A DNA stretch of 64,000 bases from Mycobacterium gordonae. Lineage in GTDB: Bacteria; Actinomycetota; Actinomycetes; Mycobacteriales; Mycobacteriaceae. The position numbers and the translations under genes were made by a program. The stretch spans positions 868,001-932,000 of the forward strand of contig NZ_CP070973.1 of NCBI RefSeq assembly GCF_017086405.1. Direction: 5' to 3'. The notes under the pieces are model-generated. The model was not told where the DNA came from, ran no database searches, and saw only the letters and a program-made list of their open reading frames with translations. Shown piece by piece: positions 1 through 13,925 of this stretch. Each line of letters opens with the position of its first letter. The first letter of the stretch is position 1.

Positions 1-799
1 TGAGGTCCATGATCAGCGTCCGCAACGGAGCCAGGCCGGTGCTGCCCGCGACCATCAACACGTCCCCGCCGTCACGGTCGACCCGCAGGCCGCCATGCGG
101 ACCGGACAGCCGCCACCGGTCGCCGGGCCGGGTTTCCCCGACGATCGCATTGCTCACCAGGCCGCCGGGCACCACCCGGACGTGGAACTCGATGCCGCCG
201 TCCGGGTCGGCAGGGATGGCGGGGGAGAGGTAGCGCCAGCGGCGCGGACATTGCGGGATCTGGGCATTGACGTACTGCCCGGGGTGGTAGTGCACGGGGC
301 GGTCCAGCCGCAGCCGGACCACCGCCAGGTCGCGGGACACCCGGTTGTGCTCGATGACGGTGGCGTCGACCCAGGCTGGCGCGTCGTCGGAGTCGGCGGC
401 GCCGCTCATCACCCCGGTGAACAGGTTGAGCGACTGGTCGGCGGCTTCCTCTACTGCGTCGGTCCAATCGTCGCCGAGGTGGCTGCGCAGCGTGGAATAC
501 AGCGCGCGGCGCAGCGTCTGGTAGTGCGACGGCAGCACGCCGTACTTGCGGTGATCGCGGCCCAGCTGAGCCAGAAAAGCAACCGGTTCGTCGGCCCGCT
601 GCGCGACGAGCTCGCCGTACAACCAATGCATCGCCTGGGCGAAAGCCGTGCGCTGGCCACTCATTTCGGGCGGGAACAGGTCGCGAACCGTCGTGTCCAG
701 GGCAAACCAGCGGGTGTAGAAGCGGTGCACCAGCCCAGTGCCGTCGGGGCGGAAAGCGTCGCGCAGCACCTGCAACGCATCCCGGTCCTCGAGCCCCAC
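1..799 (-). CDS. Type II flavohaemoglobin / globin-FAD-NAD oxidoreductase, 3' end outside window (Rv0385-like)
   Basis: About 266 N-terminal residues are visible; the C-terminus lies beyond the left edge. The first ~130 residues are a globin domain with a proximal-His type segment (LGRDHRKYG, then a HY..LRRALYSTLRSHLG helix). They are followed by a ferredoxin-reductase-like FAD domain (HPGQYVNAQIP, WRYLSP, and GGLVSN for the cofactor phosphates) and the start of the NAD-binding domain (VAGSTGLAPLRTL). This order is that of flavohaemoglobins. The position divergent from clpB matches M. tuberculosis Rv0385, which is reported as a type II flavohaemoglobin with altered electron transfer. I chose the GTG at 799: no ATG or TTG lies further upstream in frame, and a TAGAAT -10-like hexamer 8 nt upstream would suit a nearly leaderless transcript. 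The stop of the PE_PGRS upstream is 40 bp away. Confidence 0.8.
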   Translation of the reverse strand, partial: MGLEDRDALQVLRDAFRPDGTGLVHRFYTRWFALDTTVRDLFPPEMSGQRTAFAQAMHWLYGELVAQRADEPVAFLAQLGRDHRKYGVLPSHYQTLRRALYSTLRSHLGDDWTDAVEEAADQSLNLFTGVMSGAADSDDAPAWVDATVIEHNRVSRDLAVVRLRLDRPVHYHPGQYVNAQIPQCPRRWRYLSPAIPADPDGGIEFHVRVVPGGLVSNAIVGETRPGDRWRLSGPHGGLRVDRDGGDVLMVAGSTGLAPLRTLIMDL

Positions 800-839
800 G
801 GACGCCGATTCTAGGCGTGTGACATAGATGGTCGCCGCT

Positions 840-3800
840 CTATGCGGGACCGCCGGTGCCGCCCGCACCGCCGTCACCACCGCCGGTCCCAGTTGGGCCG
901 GAACCCGGTTGGCCGTCGCTTCCTCCACCGCCGGCGCCAGGACCTCCGTCACCGCCGTCCCCGCCGGTGCCACCCAGGGTCACATAGAAGGAGTTGCCGT
1001 CGCCGCCGCTGCCACCCCTGCCTCCGTTACCGCCGGATCCGTTGCTGCCGGCGCCCGCGCCGCCGTTACCACCGTCACCGCCGTCGCCGCCTGGACTGTT
1101 GGGGCCGGAGAACCAGCCATCGCCGCCGATACCGCCGTCACCGCCGGGCCCATTGGATGCGCTTCCGCCGTTGCCGCCTTTACCACCGGCGCCGCCCGGC
1201 GATTGCCCGGCAATTGGTTGGCCGCTGCCCGGCATCGACGCGACGCCGGCATAGTAGCCAGAGCCACCCTTGCCACCGTTACCGCCTGCGATTATGCCGT
1301 TGCCGCCGTCGCCGCCGGCGCCGCCGTTACCGCCGGCAGCGGACGTGTGACTGGTGTTGCCCGTACCTCCCTCGCCGCCGCTTCCGCCGCTTCCGCCGAC
1401 GTAGCCGGTGCCCCCGGCCCCGCCTTTGCCGCCGGTACCGCCATTGGCGGTGGCGGTGTAGTTGTTGAGGCCGGTGGCGTTGCCCGCGGTGCCGCCGGAT
1501 CCGCCGGAACCGCCCCTTCCGCCGGTCGCAGTGCCGGTCGCCGTACCGCCAGCACCGCCGGCTCCGCCGGTGCCACCGTTGGCGTTGCTGTTTCCATTGG
1601 CACCGGCACCTCCGATCCCCCCCGTACCGCCGGTGCCGGCGGTCCCGGCAGCGCCACCTGCTCCTGGGGTACCGTGCACGCCGCCGGTGCCGCCGGTGCC
1701 GCCGGTCCCGGCCGCCGCCGAGGACGTGGCTGCCGCACCGGTGCCCCCGGTGCCGCCGGTGCCGCCGGTACCAGCGGTGCCACCATTGCCGGCCTTGGCG
1801 CCGATGCCGCCTGCCGCGCCACCTTGGCCGCCTTGACCGCCTTGACCCCCGACGCCGCCCAGGCCGCCTTGGCCGCTGGTGCCGCCACCGGCGGGTGTGG
1901 TTCCCTGCGCGCCGGCCCCACCGGTACCGCCCGTGCCGCCGGTGCCGCCTTGTCCACCCTGGCCGCCGTCGCCGTTGACGGCGCCCACCCCTCCCGTGCC
2001 GCCCTGGCCGCCCAATCCGCCGTTAAGGCCGTTACCGCCCGTGCCAGCGGGTTGGTGCCTGCGGCGCCGGTGGCCCCGGTACCGCCTTGGCCACCCTGAC
2101 CGCCGGTGCCTCCTGCTCCGGCGTTGCCGGGCGCGCCGCCTGCTCCGACGGTGCCGGGAGTGCCACCGGTGCCGCCGGTGCCGCCGGTGCCAGGGCCCTG
2201 GGTAGTGGTACCGGTTGCCCCCTGGCCGCCGGTGCCGCCTGTTCCTCCGGTGCCGGCGTTGCCGCCCTTGCCGAGCTTGCCGGCCGCACCTGCGCCGGTG
2301 CCTGCCTGCCCGCCCTGCCCCCCTTGCCCGCCGACTCCGCCGGTGCCGCCCTGACCGCCTTGTCCGGAGGTGCCGCCGCCAGGCGGGATGGTCCCGAACG
2401 CGCCACCACCGCCGAAGCCGCCTTGCCCACCTTGGCCGCCTTGACCGCCCTGGCCGCCGTCACCGTTGGTGCCGCCGAGGCCTGCGGAGCCGCCGGTACC
2501 ACCGATGCCGCCCACACCGCCCTGGAGGCCGGTGCCGCCGGTGCCGCCTGGTGCAGCGCCGGTGCTGCCGATGGCGCCGGTGCCACCCTGGCCGCCCCGC
2601 CCTCCGGTGCCGCCGGCGCCTGCATTGCCAGCGGCGGACCCGGTACCGGCATTGCCGGCCGTGCCGCCGGTGCCGCCGGTGCCACCTGCGCCGGGACTCT
2701 TCGTTGTGGTTGCCGCTGCACCTTGGCCGCCGGCGCCGCCGGTGCCGCCGGTGCCGGCCGTGCCACCGGTGCCGCTAGAACCGCTCGCGCCTGCGCCGGC
2801 ACCGGCCTGGCCTCCTTGGCCGCCCTGCCCTCCGGTACCGCCCTGGCCGCCCTGGCCGCCCTGGCCGGCGAGTCCGCCTCCGGCGGGCGTAATTCCTTGC
2901 GCGCCAGCACCGCCGGTGCCGCCGGTGCCGCCAGTGCCGCCTTGTCCGCCCTGGCCTCCGCCGCCGTTTGTTCCGCCAACGCCTGCGGTGCCGCCGGTGC
3001 CGCCAACGCCGCCGGCGCCGCCTTGGGATCCAGCGCCTCCGGTGGCCCCGAAGGCAAATGGAGCGGCGTTCGTTCCGGCGCCGCCGTCACCGCCCTGGCC
3101 TCCTTGGCCGCCCTGGCCTCCGGTGCCGGCGTTGCCGACGGTGATCCCGGCACCGGGCGTGCCCGCGGCTCCGCCCGTGCCTCCGGTTCCTCCGGTGCCG
3201 GGTCCGTTGGTTGTGGTCGCGGCGGCCCCTTGGCCTCCGGTGCCTCCTTTTCCACCGGTGCCAGCGGTGCCGCCGGTGCCGGTAGTGCCCGCGGCGCCCG
3301 CTCCGCCGCCGGCTTGCCCGCCTTGTCCGCCCTGCCCGCCTTGCCCGCCTTGTCCTCCTTGGCCACCTTGGCCGGTGGTGCCGCCGCCCTCCGGTGTGAG
3401 GCCCTGCACGCCGGTGCCGCCGTTGCCGCCTTGGCCACCGGTGCCGCCTTGTCCACCTTGGCCGCCGGCGCCGTTGACGCCGCCCGCTGCGGCGGTGCCG
3501 CCGTGGCCGCCGGCGCCGCCGCCGCCGCCGCCATACCCGGTGCCCCCGGTTGCTCCCGATGCTCTACTTGCGGCCCCCGCTGCGCCGGTTCCGCCTTGGC
3601 CTCCGGTTCCTCCGGTGCCGCCGGTGCCTGTCGCGCCGGCGTTGTTGGTGGTGCCGGTACCGTTGCCGGCTGCCCCGCCGGCGCCGGCTGCGCCGCCGGC
3701 TCCGCCGGTCCCGCCGGTGCCGCCGTTGCTGTTGACCCCGGTGATGCCGGTGCCGCCCTGGCCGCCTTGGCCGCCGGTGCCGCCCTGGCCGCCGGCGCCG

Positions 3801-6784
3801 TTGATACCGCCCGCTGCGGCGGCGCCGCCGTGGCCGCCTTGTCCGCCGGCGCCGCCGGCGTAGCCGGTGGCGTCGCTGCCGTCGGCGAGGGTGGCTTGGG
3901 CGCCGTTGGCGCCGGTTCCGCCTTGCCCGCCGCGGCCGCCGGTGCCGCCGCTGCCTGTCGCGCCGGCGTTGTTGGTGGTGCCGGTACCGTTGCCGGCTGC
4001 CCCGCCGGCGCCGGCTGCGCCGCCGGCTCCGCCGGTCCCGCCGGTGCCGCCGTTGCTGTTGGCCCCGGTGATGCCGGTGCCGCCCTGGCCGCCTTGGCCG
4101 CCGGTGCCGCCTTGGCCGCCGGCGCCGTTGATACCGCCCGCTGCGGCGGCGCCGCCGTGGCCGCCTTGTCCGCCGGCGCCGCCGGCGTAGCCGGTGGCGT
4201 CGCTGCCGTCGGCGAGGCTGGCTTGGGCGCCGTTGGCGCCGGTTCCGCCGTCGCCGCCGCGGCCGCCGGTGCCGCCGCTGCCTGTCGCGCCGGCGTTGTT
4301 GGTGGTGCCGGCGCCGTTGCCGGCTGCCCCGCCGGCGCCGGCTGCGCCGCCGGCTCCGCCGGTCCCGCCGGTGCCGCCGTTGCTGTTGGCCCCGGTGATG
4401 CCGGTGCCGCCCTGGCCGCCTTGGCCGCCGGTGCCGCCTTGGCCGCCGGCGCCGTTGATACCGCCCGCTGCGGCGGCGCCGCCGTGGCCGCCTTGTCCGC
4501 CGGCGCCGCCGGCGTAGCCGGTGGCGTCGCTGCCGTCGGCGAGGCTGGCTTGGGCGCCGTTGGCGCCGCCTCCGCCTTGCCCGCCGCGGCCGCCGGTGCC
4601 GCCGCTGCCCGCCGCGCCGGCGCTAGCCGCCGCGCCGGCACCAGTACCGGCTGCCCCGCCGGCGCCGGCTGCGCCGCCGGCTCCGCCGGTCCCGCCGGTG
4701 CCGCCGTTGCTGTTGGCCCCGGTGATGCCGGTGCCGCCCTGGCCGCCTTGGCCGCCGGTGCCGCCTTGGCCGCCGGCGCCGTTGATACCGCCCGCTGCGG
4801 CGGCGCCGCCGTGGCCGCCTTGTCCGCCGGCGCCGCCGGCGTAGCCGGTGGCGTCGCTGCCGTCGGCGAGGCTGGCTTGGGCGCCGTTGGCGCCGGTACC
4901 GCCGTCGCCGCCGCGGCCGCCGGTCCCGCCGCTGCCCGCCGCGCCGGCGCTAGCCGCCGCGCCGGCACCAGTACCGGCGGAGCCCCCGGCGCCGGCTGCG
5001 CCGCCGGCTCCGCCGGTCCCGCCGGTGCCGCCGTTGCTGTTGACCCCGGTGATGCCGGTGCCGCCCTGGCCGCCTTGGCCGCCGGTGCCGCCCTGGCCGC
5101 CGGCGCCGTTGACGCCGCCCGCTGCGGCGGCGCCGCCGTGGCCGCCTTGTCCGCCGGCGCCGCCGGCGTAGCCGGTGGCGTCGCTGCCGTCGGCGAGGGT
5201 GGCTTGGGCGCCGTTGGCGCCGCCTCCGCCTTGCCCGCCGCGGCCGCCGGTCCCGCCGCTGCCCGCCGCGCCGGCGCTAGCGGCCGCGCCGGCACCAGTA
5301 CCGGCTGCCCCGCCGGCGCCGGCCGCCCCGCCAGCCCCGCCCGCCCCGCCCTGCCCGCCGGCGCCGACGGCGCTCGCGCCGCCGCTGCCGCCCTCACCGC
5401 CGACACCCCCGTTGCCGCCCTGGCCGCCGCGCCCGTTCGTTCCGCCGGCGAAAGCCGCGCCACCCTGGCCGCCCTGGCCGCCCTGGCCGCCCGCTGTGCC
5501 GGCATCGCCCGTACCGCCGTCGCTGGTGTTAGCCGAGCCGTTTCTGCCGCTGCCCCCGTCGCCTCCCTGGCCGCCGGCGCCACCATCGCCGGCGATACCC
5601 TTCGCGCCCGCGTGGCCGCCCGACCCCCCGGCAACCCCTCCCGCTCCGGCCGCCCCGCCGGCTCCTCCGGTACCTCCAGCGCCGCCCGCTCCGGCGGCGG
5701 AGGTCGCGGTCGCCGCTGTTCCGGCGCCGCCCATCCCGCCTGCGCCGCCGACTCCGCCGGCGCCACCGCCGCCGCCATCGCCTGCGACGCCCATGAACAG
5801 AGCGCCTTGGCCTCCCGCGCCGCCTCTGCCGCCAGTGCCGCCGGCAAAGCCGGTGTCGCCCTGCTGAGCCGTCAAACCGGCAGCCCCCGCCGCGCCTGCC
5901 CCGCCGGCGCCGCCGGCACCCCCTTGGCCGCCGTTGCCCACCAATGTTCCGCCGAACCCGCCGGGTCCGCCGGGTCCGCCGACCCCTCCGACGCCGACGC
6001 CGGACGCCCCGCCGGTCAAACCGGCGCCGCCGGCCCCGCCGGCCCCGCCATCGCCGAAGAGGACGGCGCCGTGCCCGCCCGCCCCACCAGCGGCACCGCT
6101 CCCGGTGCCCAGGGAACCTGTTCCGCCTGCTCCGCCGAGGCCGCCACTGCCGTAGACGAACCCTGCATTTCCGCCCGCACCGCCGACGGCACCTACGCCG
6201 CCGGCGCCGCCGGCGCCGCCGTTTCCGACCAGCATCCCGCCACGACCGCCGTTGCCGCCCGCGGCACCGATTCCGCCGGCGCCGCCTCGTCCACCGCTGC
6301 CCAACAACCCTGCCGGTCCGCCGGCACCACCGGCTTGTCCCGGTGCGCCCGGTGCACCATTGCCGCCGTTGCCGACTAACAAGCCGCCGGCTCCGCCGTT
6401 ACCTCCGGCCGTCGTCGCATCGGCCCCGTTGCCGATCAACGGCCGACCTAGTACTGCCTGACTCGGCGCGTTGACCACATCCAGGAGGCTTTGCAGCGGC
6501 GCGACGTTTGCCGACTCTGCTCCCGCATAGGCCACACCGGCACCGGTCAACGCCTGAACGAACTGGTCGTGGAACACAGCCGCCTGGGCGCTCAGCGCCT
6601 GGTATTCCTTGCCGTAGGTCCCGAACAGCGCTGCGATCGCTGCGGAAACCTCATCGAGACCGGCCGCCGCGACCGCCGTGGTGGGCAGTGTCGCCAACCC
6701 GTGAACGGTGCTTAGCGATCTTCCGATCGAGGTCAAGTCGGAGGCGGCGACCGCCAGGCTGTCCGGTGCAAACCACAACGCCAT
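840..6784 (-). CDS. Large PE_PGRS family protein, one apparent frameshift
   Basis: It starts at the ATG at 6784 with a typical PE domain (~100 residues; YxxxE-type end AYAGAE; linker [12 protein letters not shown]), followed by ~1,850 residues of Gly-Gly-Ala/Asn PGRS repeats. PE domains direct export through ESX-5, and PGRS proteins are usually surface or secreted. The Gly-rich frame continues cleanly to about 2040, where the reading changes to an Ala/Arg-rich shadow frame that ends at 1292. The Gly-rich sequence resumes in the next frame and ends at a TAG at 840-842. One missing base near 2030-2045 explains this, and it may be a sequencing error, phase variation or true inactivation. The gene is inserted between the flavohaemoglobin gene and clpB, which are neighbours in M. 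tuberculosis. It contains a five-unit 327-bp tandem array. Confidence 0.85.
3576..5210 (-). repeat. Five tandem 327-bp units inside the PE_PGRS gene
   Basis: Five in-frame units of exactly 327 bp (109 codons) follow each other, visible from identical landmarks at 3867, 4194, 4521, 4848 and 5175. Each unit encodes [12 protein letters not shown], then [10 protein letters not shown], then TGITG(A/V)NSNGG, followed by GGAAGAGG and a variable [12 protein letters not shown] or AGNGTGTTNNAG segment. A degenerate sixth unit ([15 protein letters not shown]) follows on the 3' side. Boundaries are approximate because the repeat can be cut at any phase. The units keep frame and differ at few sites, so they look recently amplified or homogenised. 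Confidence 0.85.
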
Positions 6785-6970
6785 AACGAAAACCCCTCAT
6801 CCGCAGGGAATCCGGCTCGTGCCGGAATGAAAGTGACGCACACGCTACCGACGTGGTGCATCGGTGGATGCAGTTTTCGCGAACATCCGTTATCGGAGCG
6901 CAAGCTTCCGGAAAACGGGTTCCGGCGCGCGGCGCGCCGGGTCTCGCATGCTTCTGGAAAAAAAGTTAGA

Positions 6971-7003
6971 GTTGAGCGGAACAGACTCAACCTTGACGGC
7001 GTT
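6971..7003 (+). promoter_or_regulatory. HAIR (HspR) operator overlapping a SigH-type promoter for clpB
   Basis: An inverted repeat GTTGAGC-N7-ACTCAAC at 6971-6991 matches the HspR-associated inverted repeat (consensus CTTGAGT-N7-ACTCAAG). Within it, GGAAC at 6978-6982 is followed by exactly 17 nt and CGTT at 7000-7003, the SigH consensus. Repressor and alternative sigma factor would therefore act on the same bases. This agrees with clpB belonging to both the HspR and SigH heat and oxidative-stress regulons in M. tuberculosis. Transcription should start roughly at 7008-7012, giving a short leader before the GTG at 7050. Confidence 0.75.
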
Positions 7004-7049
7004 GGAGTACGCGACAAGGTTTTTACTCATACACGAGAACGGAGGGGTC

Positions 7050-9592
<2,543 letters not shown>

Positions 9593-9596
<4 letters not shown>

Positions 9597-10417
9597 GAGG
9601 CAGGCGGTTTCGGCGTGGCGCCCAGCTCGAACTCTCGAGTCTGGGCGCCGGCCTCGACTACCGCTTTGAGCAGGGCGCGGGCGTCGGGCTGAGCGACGGT
9701 TTCCCGCAGCAGCTGATCTTCGATTCGCAAGCCTGCCGTCAGGTCGCCTGTCGCCGCCTCTACCGCCCGTTTGGCTGCGGTTATCGCCGTCTGCGGACTC
9801 GACGCAATGCGTCGCGCGAGCCGGTCGACGAAGGGGCGCAGCTGGTCGGGCGGTAGCGCCCGGTTGATGTATCCCCAGTCCGCGGCGGTTTCGGCGTCGA
9901 CGTCCATGCCGCCCAGGATCACCTCGAGCGCCCGGGGGCGGCCGACCAGCCGGGGGAGGCGTTGCGTCGCGCCGCCCCCGGGAATGATCCCTAGCGACAC
10001 CTCCGGATGCCCGAGAACCGTGGCGCCCATGGCGGCGTAGCGCATGTCGAAGGCCATCGCGAATTCGCCGCCGCCGCCGCGGCACACGCCCTCGATGACC
10101 GCGATGGTGGCCTTCGGCAGGGTGCGCACCCGCTCGGTGATGTCGTGGAAGAACGACAGCTCGTGATGCAGTGCGACGTCGTCTGCGGGCAGTTCACTGA
10201 CCAGTGCGACGTCGGCGTGGGCGATGAAGATCTCCGGGTCCGCGGAGTCAACGATCAGCACCCGCACCGTATCGTCGTCGGCGACTAGCGTGAGCAGCCG
10301 GTCGATTTCGGTGAGCAGCGGGATGTCCAGCAGGTTGATCGGCGGATGATCGATCGTTGCCCGGCAGATCCCGTCCGCGCCGGCGACGCGGAGTAATTCG
10401 TAGTCCTGGTACGTCAC
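9593..10417 (-). CDS. Enoyl-CoA hydratase/isomerase (crotonase) family protein
   Basis: A 274-residue crotonase-fold protein, probably a hydratase or isomerase acting on an acyl-CoA thioester. The oxyanion-hole and acid/base region reads RGGGGEFAM with Glu118, and the second catalytic acid is Glu139 in [13 protein letters not shown], so both glutamates of classical enoyl-CoA hydratase are present. The substrate cannot be deduced. The start is the GTG at 10417, whose last two bases and the next base form the TGA of the upstream DsrE-like gene (4-bp overlap), implying translational coupling. An upstream in-frame extension would only read through that gene in another frame. It is the last gene of a PE_PGRS-DsrE-crotonase row. 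A deleted paralogue lies at 14293-14764. Confidence 0.9.
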
Positions 10418-10851
10418 GCCTCCGAGATTTTCACAAATCCCTGCTGCACCAACTGGGTGAGCCTCGCCATCGCGTTCCGGTTGACGTTGATGCCGGGGAT
10501 CAGATCGGCTTTGCCCCAACCCATGGCCTTGGCGGTGGCGCCGCACAGCTCGAGTCGCGCGCCCTTGGCGATCAGGTCGGTGATCACCCGTTTGTAGGGA
10601 TTGCCGGTCGTGACGTGCCGATTCGCGTTGTACGTCTGGTCGTCCAAAGTGACGTGGCCTGCATTCGTGTGGAACACCACCACCACGTCCGGGTGCACCT
10701 TCCAGGCCGTGGCATCGGAAAGGACGATGCCGGCGTGGAACATCACGGCAGGCATGTCGCCTTCGAACGTCAGCGACGCGACGCTGAACGCGACCTTGAC
10801 CTCGCTGAGTTCGACCGGAACGTCTATGCGCAGCGCGTTTTCCTCCGACAT
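10414..10851 (-). CDS. DsrE/DsrF-like family protein
   Basis: A 145-residue protein with the DsrE/F (YchN-like) fold signature. An N-terminal strand-rich part (VKVAFSVASLTFEGDMPAVMF) is followed by a hydrophobic VVVVFHTNAGHVTL strand and a C-terminal LELCGATAKAMGW segment that holds the single Cys of the family. Relatives take part in sulfur relay or have unknown roles, so no substrate can be named. The start ATG at 10851 has a good Shine-Dalgarno (GGAGGA). The stop of the upstream PE_PGRS is only 15 bp away and the downstream crotonase overlaps by 4 bp, so the three genes are probably cotranscribed. A close paralogue lies at 14761-15201. Confidence 0.85.
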   Translation of the reverse strand: MSEENALRIDVPVELSEVKVAFSVASLTFEGDMPAVMFHAGIVLSDATAWKVHPDVVVVFHTNAGHVTLDDQTYNANRHVTTGNPYKRVITDLIAKGARLELCGATAKAMGWGKADLIPGINVNRNAMARLTQLVQQGFVKISEA

Positions 10852-10866
10852 GCAGCTATTCCTCCA

Positions 10867-13755
10867 TCAGGGTTGACCGCCGCCCTTACCGCCGGCGCCG
10901 CCGACGCCGGCGACGCCGCCATTCTTGCCGATGGCGTCTTTGCCGTTGGTGGGTGTGCCGCCGAGCTGTCCGGGCTGGCCCAGTCCGGGTCCGCCCTCGC
11001 CGCCGAATCCTCCGTCGCCGCCGGTGCCGCCGGTACCGAACTCCGAGATGCCGCCGGTGCCACCGTTGCCCCCCTTGCCGCCGGTGCCGCCAGAGACGGT
11101 TTGGGACCCAGGAGCGCCGTGGCCCCCGATGCCGCCTTGGCCACCGTTCCCGCCGGAGGTAAACCCGTTGCCGAACCCGCCGCCGCCGCCGGTGCCGCCC
11201 GCCCCACCGGAGATAAGCGCATCTCCTGCGCCCCCGCCGTTGCCGCCCGCCCCACCATTTCCGCCGCCGTCGCCGGCGCCCCCAAGTCCTCCGTTGCCAC
11301 CGGTACCGCTGCTGACCAAGCCGACCGAATCACCGCCGTCCCCACCGCGCCCGCCGTCACCGCCCACTCCCTTGGTGGCGGCGCCGCCGTTGCCACCCGC
11401 GCCGCCGCTGCCGGCCTTATCGGTCGAACGGCCACCCAGGCCGCCCGCGCCGCCGTCGCCGCCGTCGCCGCCGTCGCCGCCATTGCCGGAGCCGCCGTTG
11501 CCACCCCGCCCGCCAGTGCCCGCACTACCCCTTGCTGAGCCTCCGCCGTCTCCGCCGTCGCCGCCTCTGCCGCCCTGGCCGGCCGTGCCGTTGCCGCCGT
11601 CACCGCCCCCGCCGCCCTGGCCGCCCTGAAAATTCGCCCCTCCCTTGCTGGCACCGGCGCCTCCGGCCCCGCCGTTGCCGCCGACGATGCCGTTGCCTCC
11701 CGTGCCGCCGGAACCACCGTCGCCTCCCGTGCCGGTGGGCTTCGACTCCCCGCCGCCGTCGCCTCCGTTGCCGCCGGCCCCGCCGGCTGCCGCGCTGCCA
11801 CCGTCGCCGCCGTTGCCCCCATTGCCGCCGTGACCGCCGGTGCCAAAGTTGGGCTCGTAGCTGCCGCCAGCGCCGCCGTCGCCGCCGCGACCGGCAGTGA
11901 TCGCCACCCCGTTGAGACCGATCGCTGCCTTGCCGCCGGCTCCACTGCCACCTGTCCCGCCGACTCCGCCCACGCCGGAGTTGCCGCCGTTGCCGCCGTT
12001 GCCGCCCGTGCCCCCGACGGGGTTTCCGAGAAGTCCGGTACTACCCGCCGCACCGTTGCCGCCGTCGCCCGGGACGCCTGCGTTGCCGCCGTTGCCGCCC
12101 GCACCGCCGACGCCGCTGGCCGCCTGACCGTTGGTGCCGGTGCCACCTGCGCCGCCGTCCCCGCCATGGCCGCCGTTGCCGCCACTTCCTGCGTTGCCGC
12201 CGTTGCTGCCATTGGCGCCGGCGATAGCACCGGCGACACCGGCCACACCGTTACCGCCCACGCCGCCGGCGCCGGCATTACCTCCGGCGCCGCCAACGCC
12301 ACCGGATCCACCTGCGCTGCCGCCATTGCCGCCGCTGCCGCCCCAGCCTCCGTCGCCACCCCCACCGCCATTACTGCCGTTGCCGGTCGGCCCGGTGCTG
12401 CCGGACGCGCCGGTTGCCCCGTTGCCACCGATACCGCCGGCCCCGCCGTTGCCATAACGTCCACCGTCCCCGCCGCGCCCACCGGCGGCACCGCTAGCGC
12501 CCGGCGTGGTGCCGTCGGCGCCGGTACCTCCGACCCCGCCATCACCACCGGTAACCGGGTCGAGGCCGGCCGTGCCGCGGGCACCGGTGACGAATCCGGC
12601 TCCGCCGGTGCCGCCTTGTCCCCCCAGGCCCGGGTCGCCGCCGTCGCCGCCACGGCCGCCGACGCCGAAGTTGACGCTGGACGTGCCGGTGGCCCCGGCA
12701 CCGCCGTTACCCGGCGCACCGCCGTCGCCCCCGTTGCCGCCGGCACCACCGACACCCTGGGCGGCCGTCTGCCCGAATGCGTTCGTGCCACCGGCTCCGC
12801 CCGCACCGCCGTTGCCCCCCATCCCGCCGGCTCCGCCGTTGCCGGCGTTGGAACCGTCGGCGCCACGCGTGGCGCCCGCGGCTCCGTCATCGCCGAGCCC
12901 GCCGGCTCCCCCCGTTGCACCCGCGCCACCGGCGCCGCCCACACCACCGGTACCGAACAATCCGGCGCTGCCACCGGCACCGCCGTTGCCGCCTGCGCCG
13001 CCCGCGCCGCCGATGCCGCCGTCCGGCGCGGCCGCTGTGCCCGCAGCACCCGCACCGCCGGCCGCACCCATCCCGCCGGCTCCGCCGACGCCACCGGCAC
13101 CGAACAGCCGGGCCGCGCCCCCTGCGCCCCCGTCGCCGCCGTGGCCGCCGGGCACTGCGGCAGCGCCCCCTGCGCCGCCGCCACCGCCGTTGCCGTATAG
13201 CCAGCCGCCGGCGCCACCGCTGCCGCCGACCGCTCCGGCGCCACCGGTTCCGCCAATTCCGCCGTTGCCGATCAGTCCCGCGGCGCCGCCGGCGCCGCCG
13301 GCCGCACCCGCCGCGGTCTGCGAGTAACCGTTGCCGCCGTTGCCCCACAACAGGCCCCCGGCTCCTCCGCTGGGGCTTGTTGCGGTCCCGTTGGCGCCGT
13401 TGCCGACGAGGGGGCGCCCGAGGAGCACCTGAGTCGGCGCGTTGATCACTTGCTCGACGAGCTGCAGCGGCGAAGCGTTGGCTGCTTCGGCGCCGGCATA
13501 CGCCAGGCCGGCCCCAGTCAATGTGTGGACGAAATCGTCGTGGAAGACGGCTGCCTGCGCGGCAATCGCCTGATACTGGCGGCCGTATTCGCCGAACAAC
13601 GTGGCGATTGCGCCAGACACTTCGTCACCCGCGGCCGCGACCACTGCGCTGGTCGGGGCCGCCGCGGCTGTCCCCGCCCGTACCAGCGCCAGACGGATTG
13701 CGGCCAGATCACCGGCAGCCCACGGGAAAGCCTCTGGTAATACCTGCAAGGACAT
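10867..13755 (-). CDS. PE_PGRS family protein (module copy 1)
   Basis: About 962 residues. The PE domain ([20 protein letters not shown] to [14 protein letters not shown], with the linker [19 protein letters not shown]) is followed by PGRS repeats rich in GGNGGxGG, ending [12 protein letters not shown] chose the ATG at 13755 because GAAGGGG sits just upstream; an in-frame GTG/ATG at 13782 would add nine residues with no family match. The protein is likely exported by ESX-5. The gene appears to lead a PE_PGRS-DsrE-crotonase operon. The PE domain and C-terminal signature resemble the copies at 15583-18507 and 18633-19031, supporting local duplication. Confidence 0.88.
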   Translation of the reverse strand: MSLQVLPEAFPWAAGDLAAIRLALVRAGTAAAAPTSAVVAAAGDEVSGAIATLFGEYGRQYQAIAAQAAVFHDDFVHTLTGAGLAYAGAEAANASPLQLVEQVINAPTQVLLGRPLVGNGANGTATSPSGGAGGLLWGNGGNGYSQTAAGAAGGAGGAAGLIGNGGIGGTGGAGAVGGSGGAGGWLYGNGGGGGAGGAAAVPGGHGGDGGAGGAARLFGAGGVGGAGGMGAAGGAGAAGTAAAPDGGIGGAGGAGGNGGAGGSAGLFGTGGVGGAGGAGATGGAGGLGDDGAAGATRGADGSNAGNGGAGGMGGNGGAGGAGGTNAFGQTAAQGVGGAGGNGGDGGAPGNGGAGATGTSSVNFGVGGRGGDGGDPGLGGQGGTGGAGFVTGARGTAGLDPVTGGDGGVGGTGADGTTPGASGAAGGRGGDGGRYGNGGAGGIGGNGATGASGSTGPTGNGSNGGGGGDGGWGGSGGNGGSAGGSGGVGGAGGNAGAGGVGGNGVAGVAGAIAGANGSNGGNAGSGGNGGHGGDGGAGGTGTNGQAASGVGGAGGNGGNAGVPGDGGNGAAGSTGLLGNPVGGTGGNGGNGGNSGVGGVGGTGGSGAGGKAAIGLNGVAITAGRGGDGGAGGSYEPNFGTGGHGGNGGNGGDGGSAAAGGAGGNGGDGGGESKPTGTGGDGGSGGTGGNGIVGGNGGAGGAGASKGGANFQGGQGGGGGDGGNGTAGQGGRGGDGGDGGGSARGSAGTGGRGGNGGSGNGGDGGDGGDGGAGGLGGRSTDKAGSGGAGGNGGAATKGVGGDGGRGGDGGDSVGLVSSGTGGNGGLGGAGDGGGNGGAGGNGGGAGDALISGGAGGTGGGGGFGNGFTSGGNGGQGGIGGHGAPGSQTVSGGTGGKGGNGGTGGISEFGTGGTGGDGGFGGEGGPGLGQPGQLGGTPTNGKDAIGKNGGVAGVGGAGGKGGGQP

Positions 13756-13925
13756 AAAATCCCCTTCGGAAACTGGCGCCACCAGCCGAAATTGGCAGTG
13801 GCTCGCAGGTGAGACGCTACTGGTATTTCGCGGTTTAAGGATGACGAATGCGTCAACCGAAATGCCATTTCAGTTGGCCTGCTCGGGCGGGTGCCCGCCG
13901 CGTCGGCGCCGTTTCCCACCAGCGG

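Noticed and set aside
3576..5210. CRISPR-like regular repeats
   Set aside because: The period is 327 bp, without unique spacers, in frame inside a PE_PGRS; no cas genes nearby.
2032..6379. Long open frames on both strands across the PGRS domains (Ala-, Pro- and Arg-rich readings)
   Set aside because: They are shadows of GGC/GCC-rich PGRS codons; only the Gly-rich frame joins a PE domain and keeps family features.
6864..7049. N-terminal extension of ClpB from 6864
   Set aside because: It covers the HAIR/SigH promoter; the GTG at 7050 has a strong ribosome-binding site and gives the family length.
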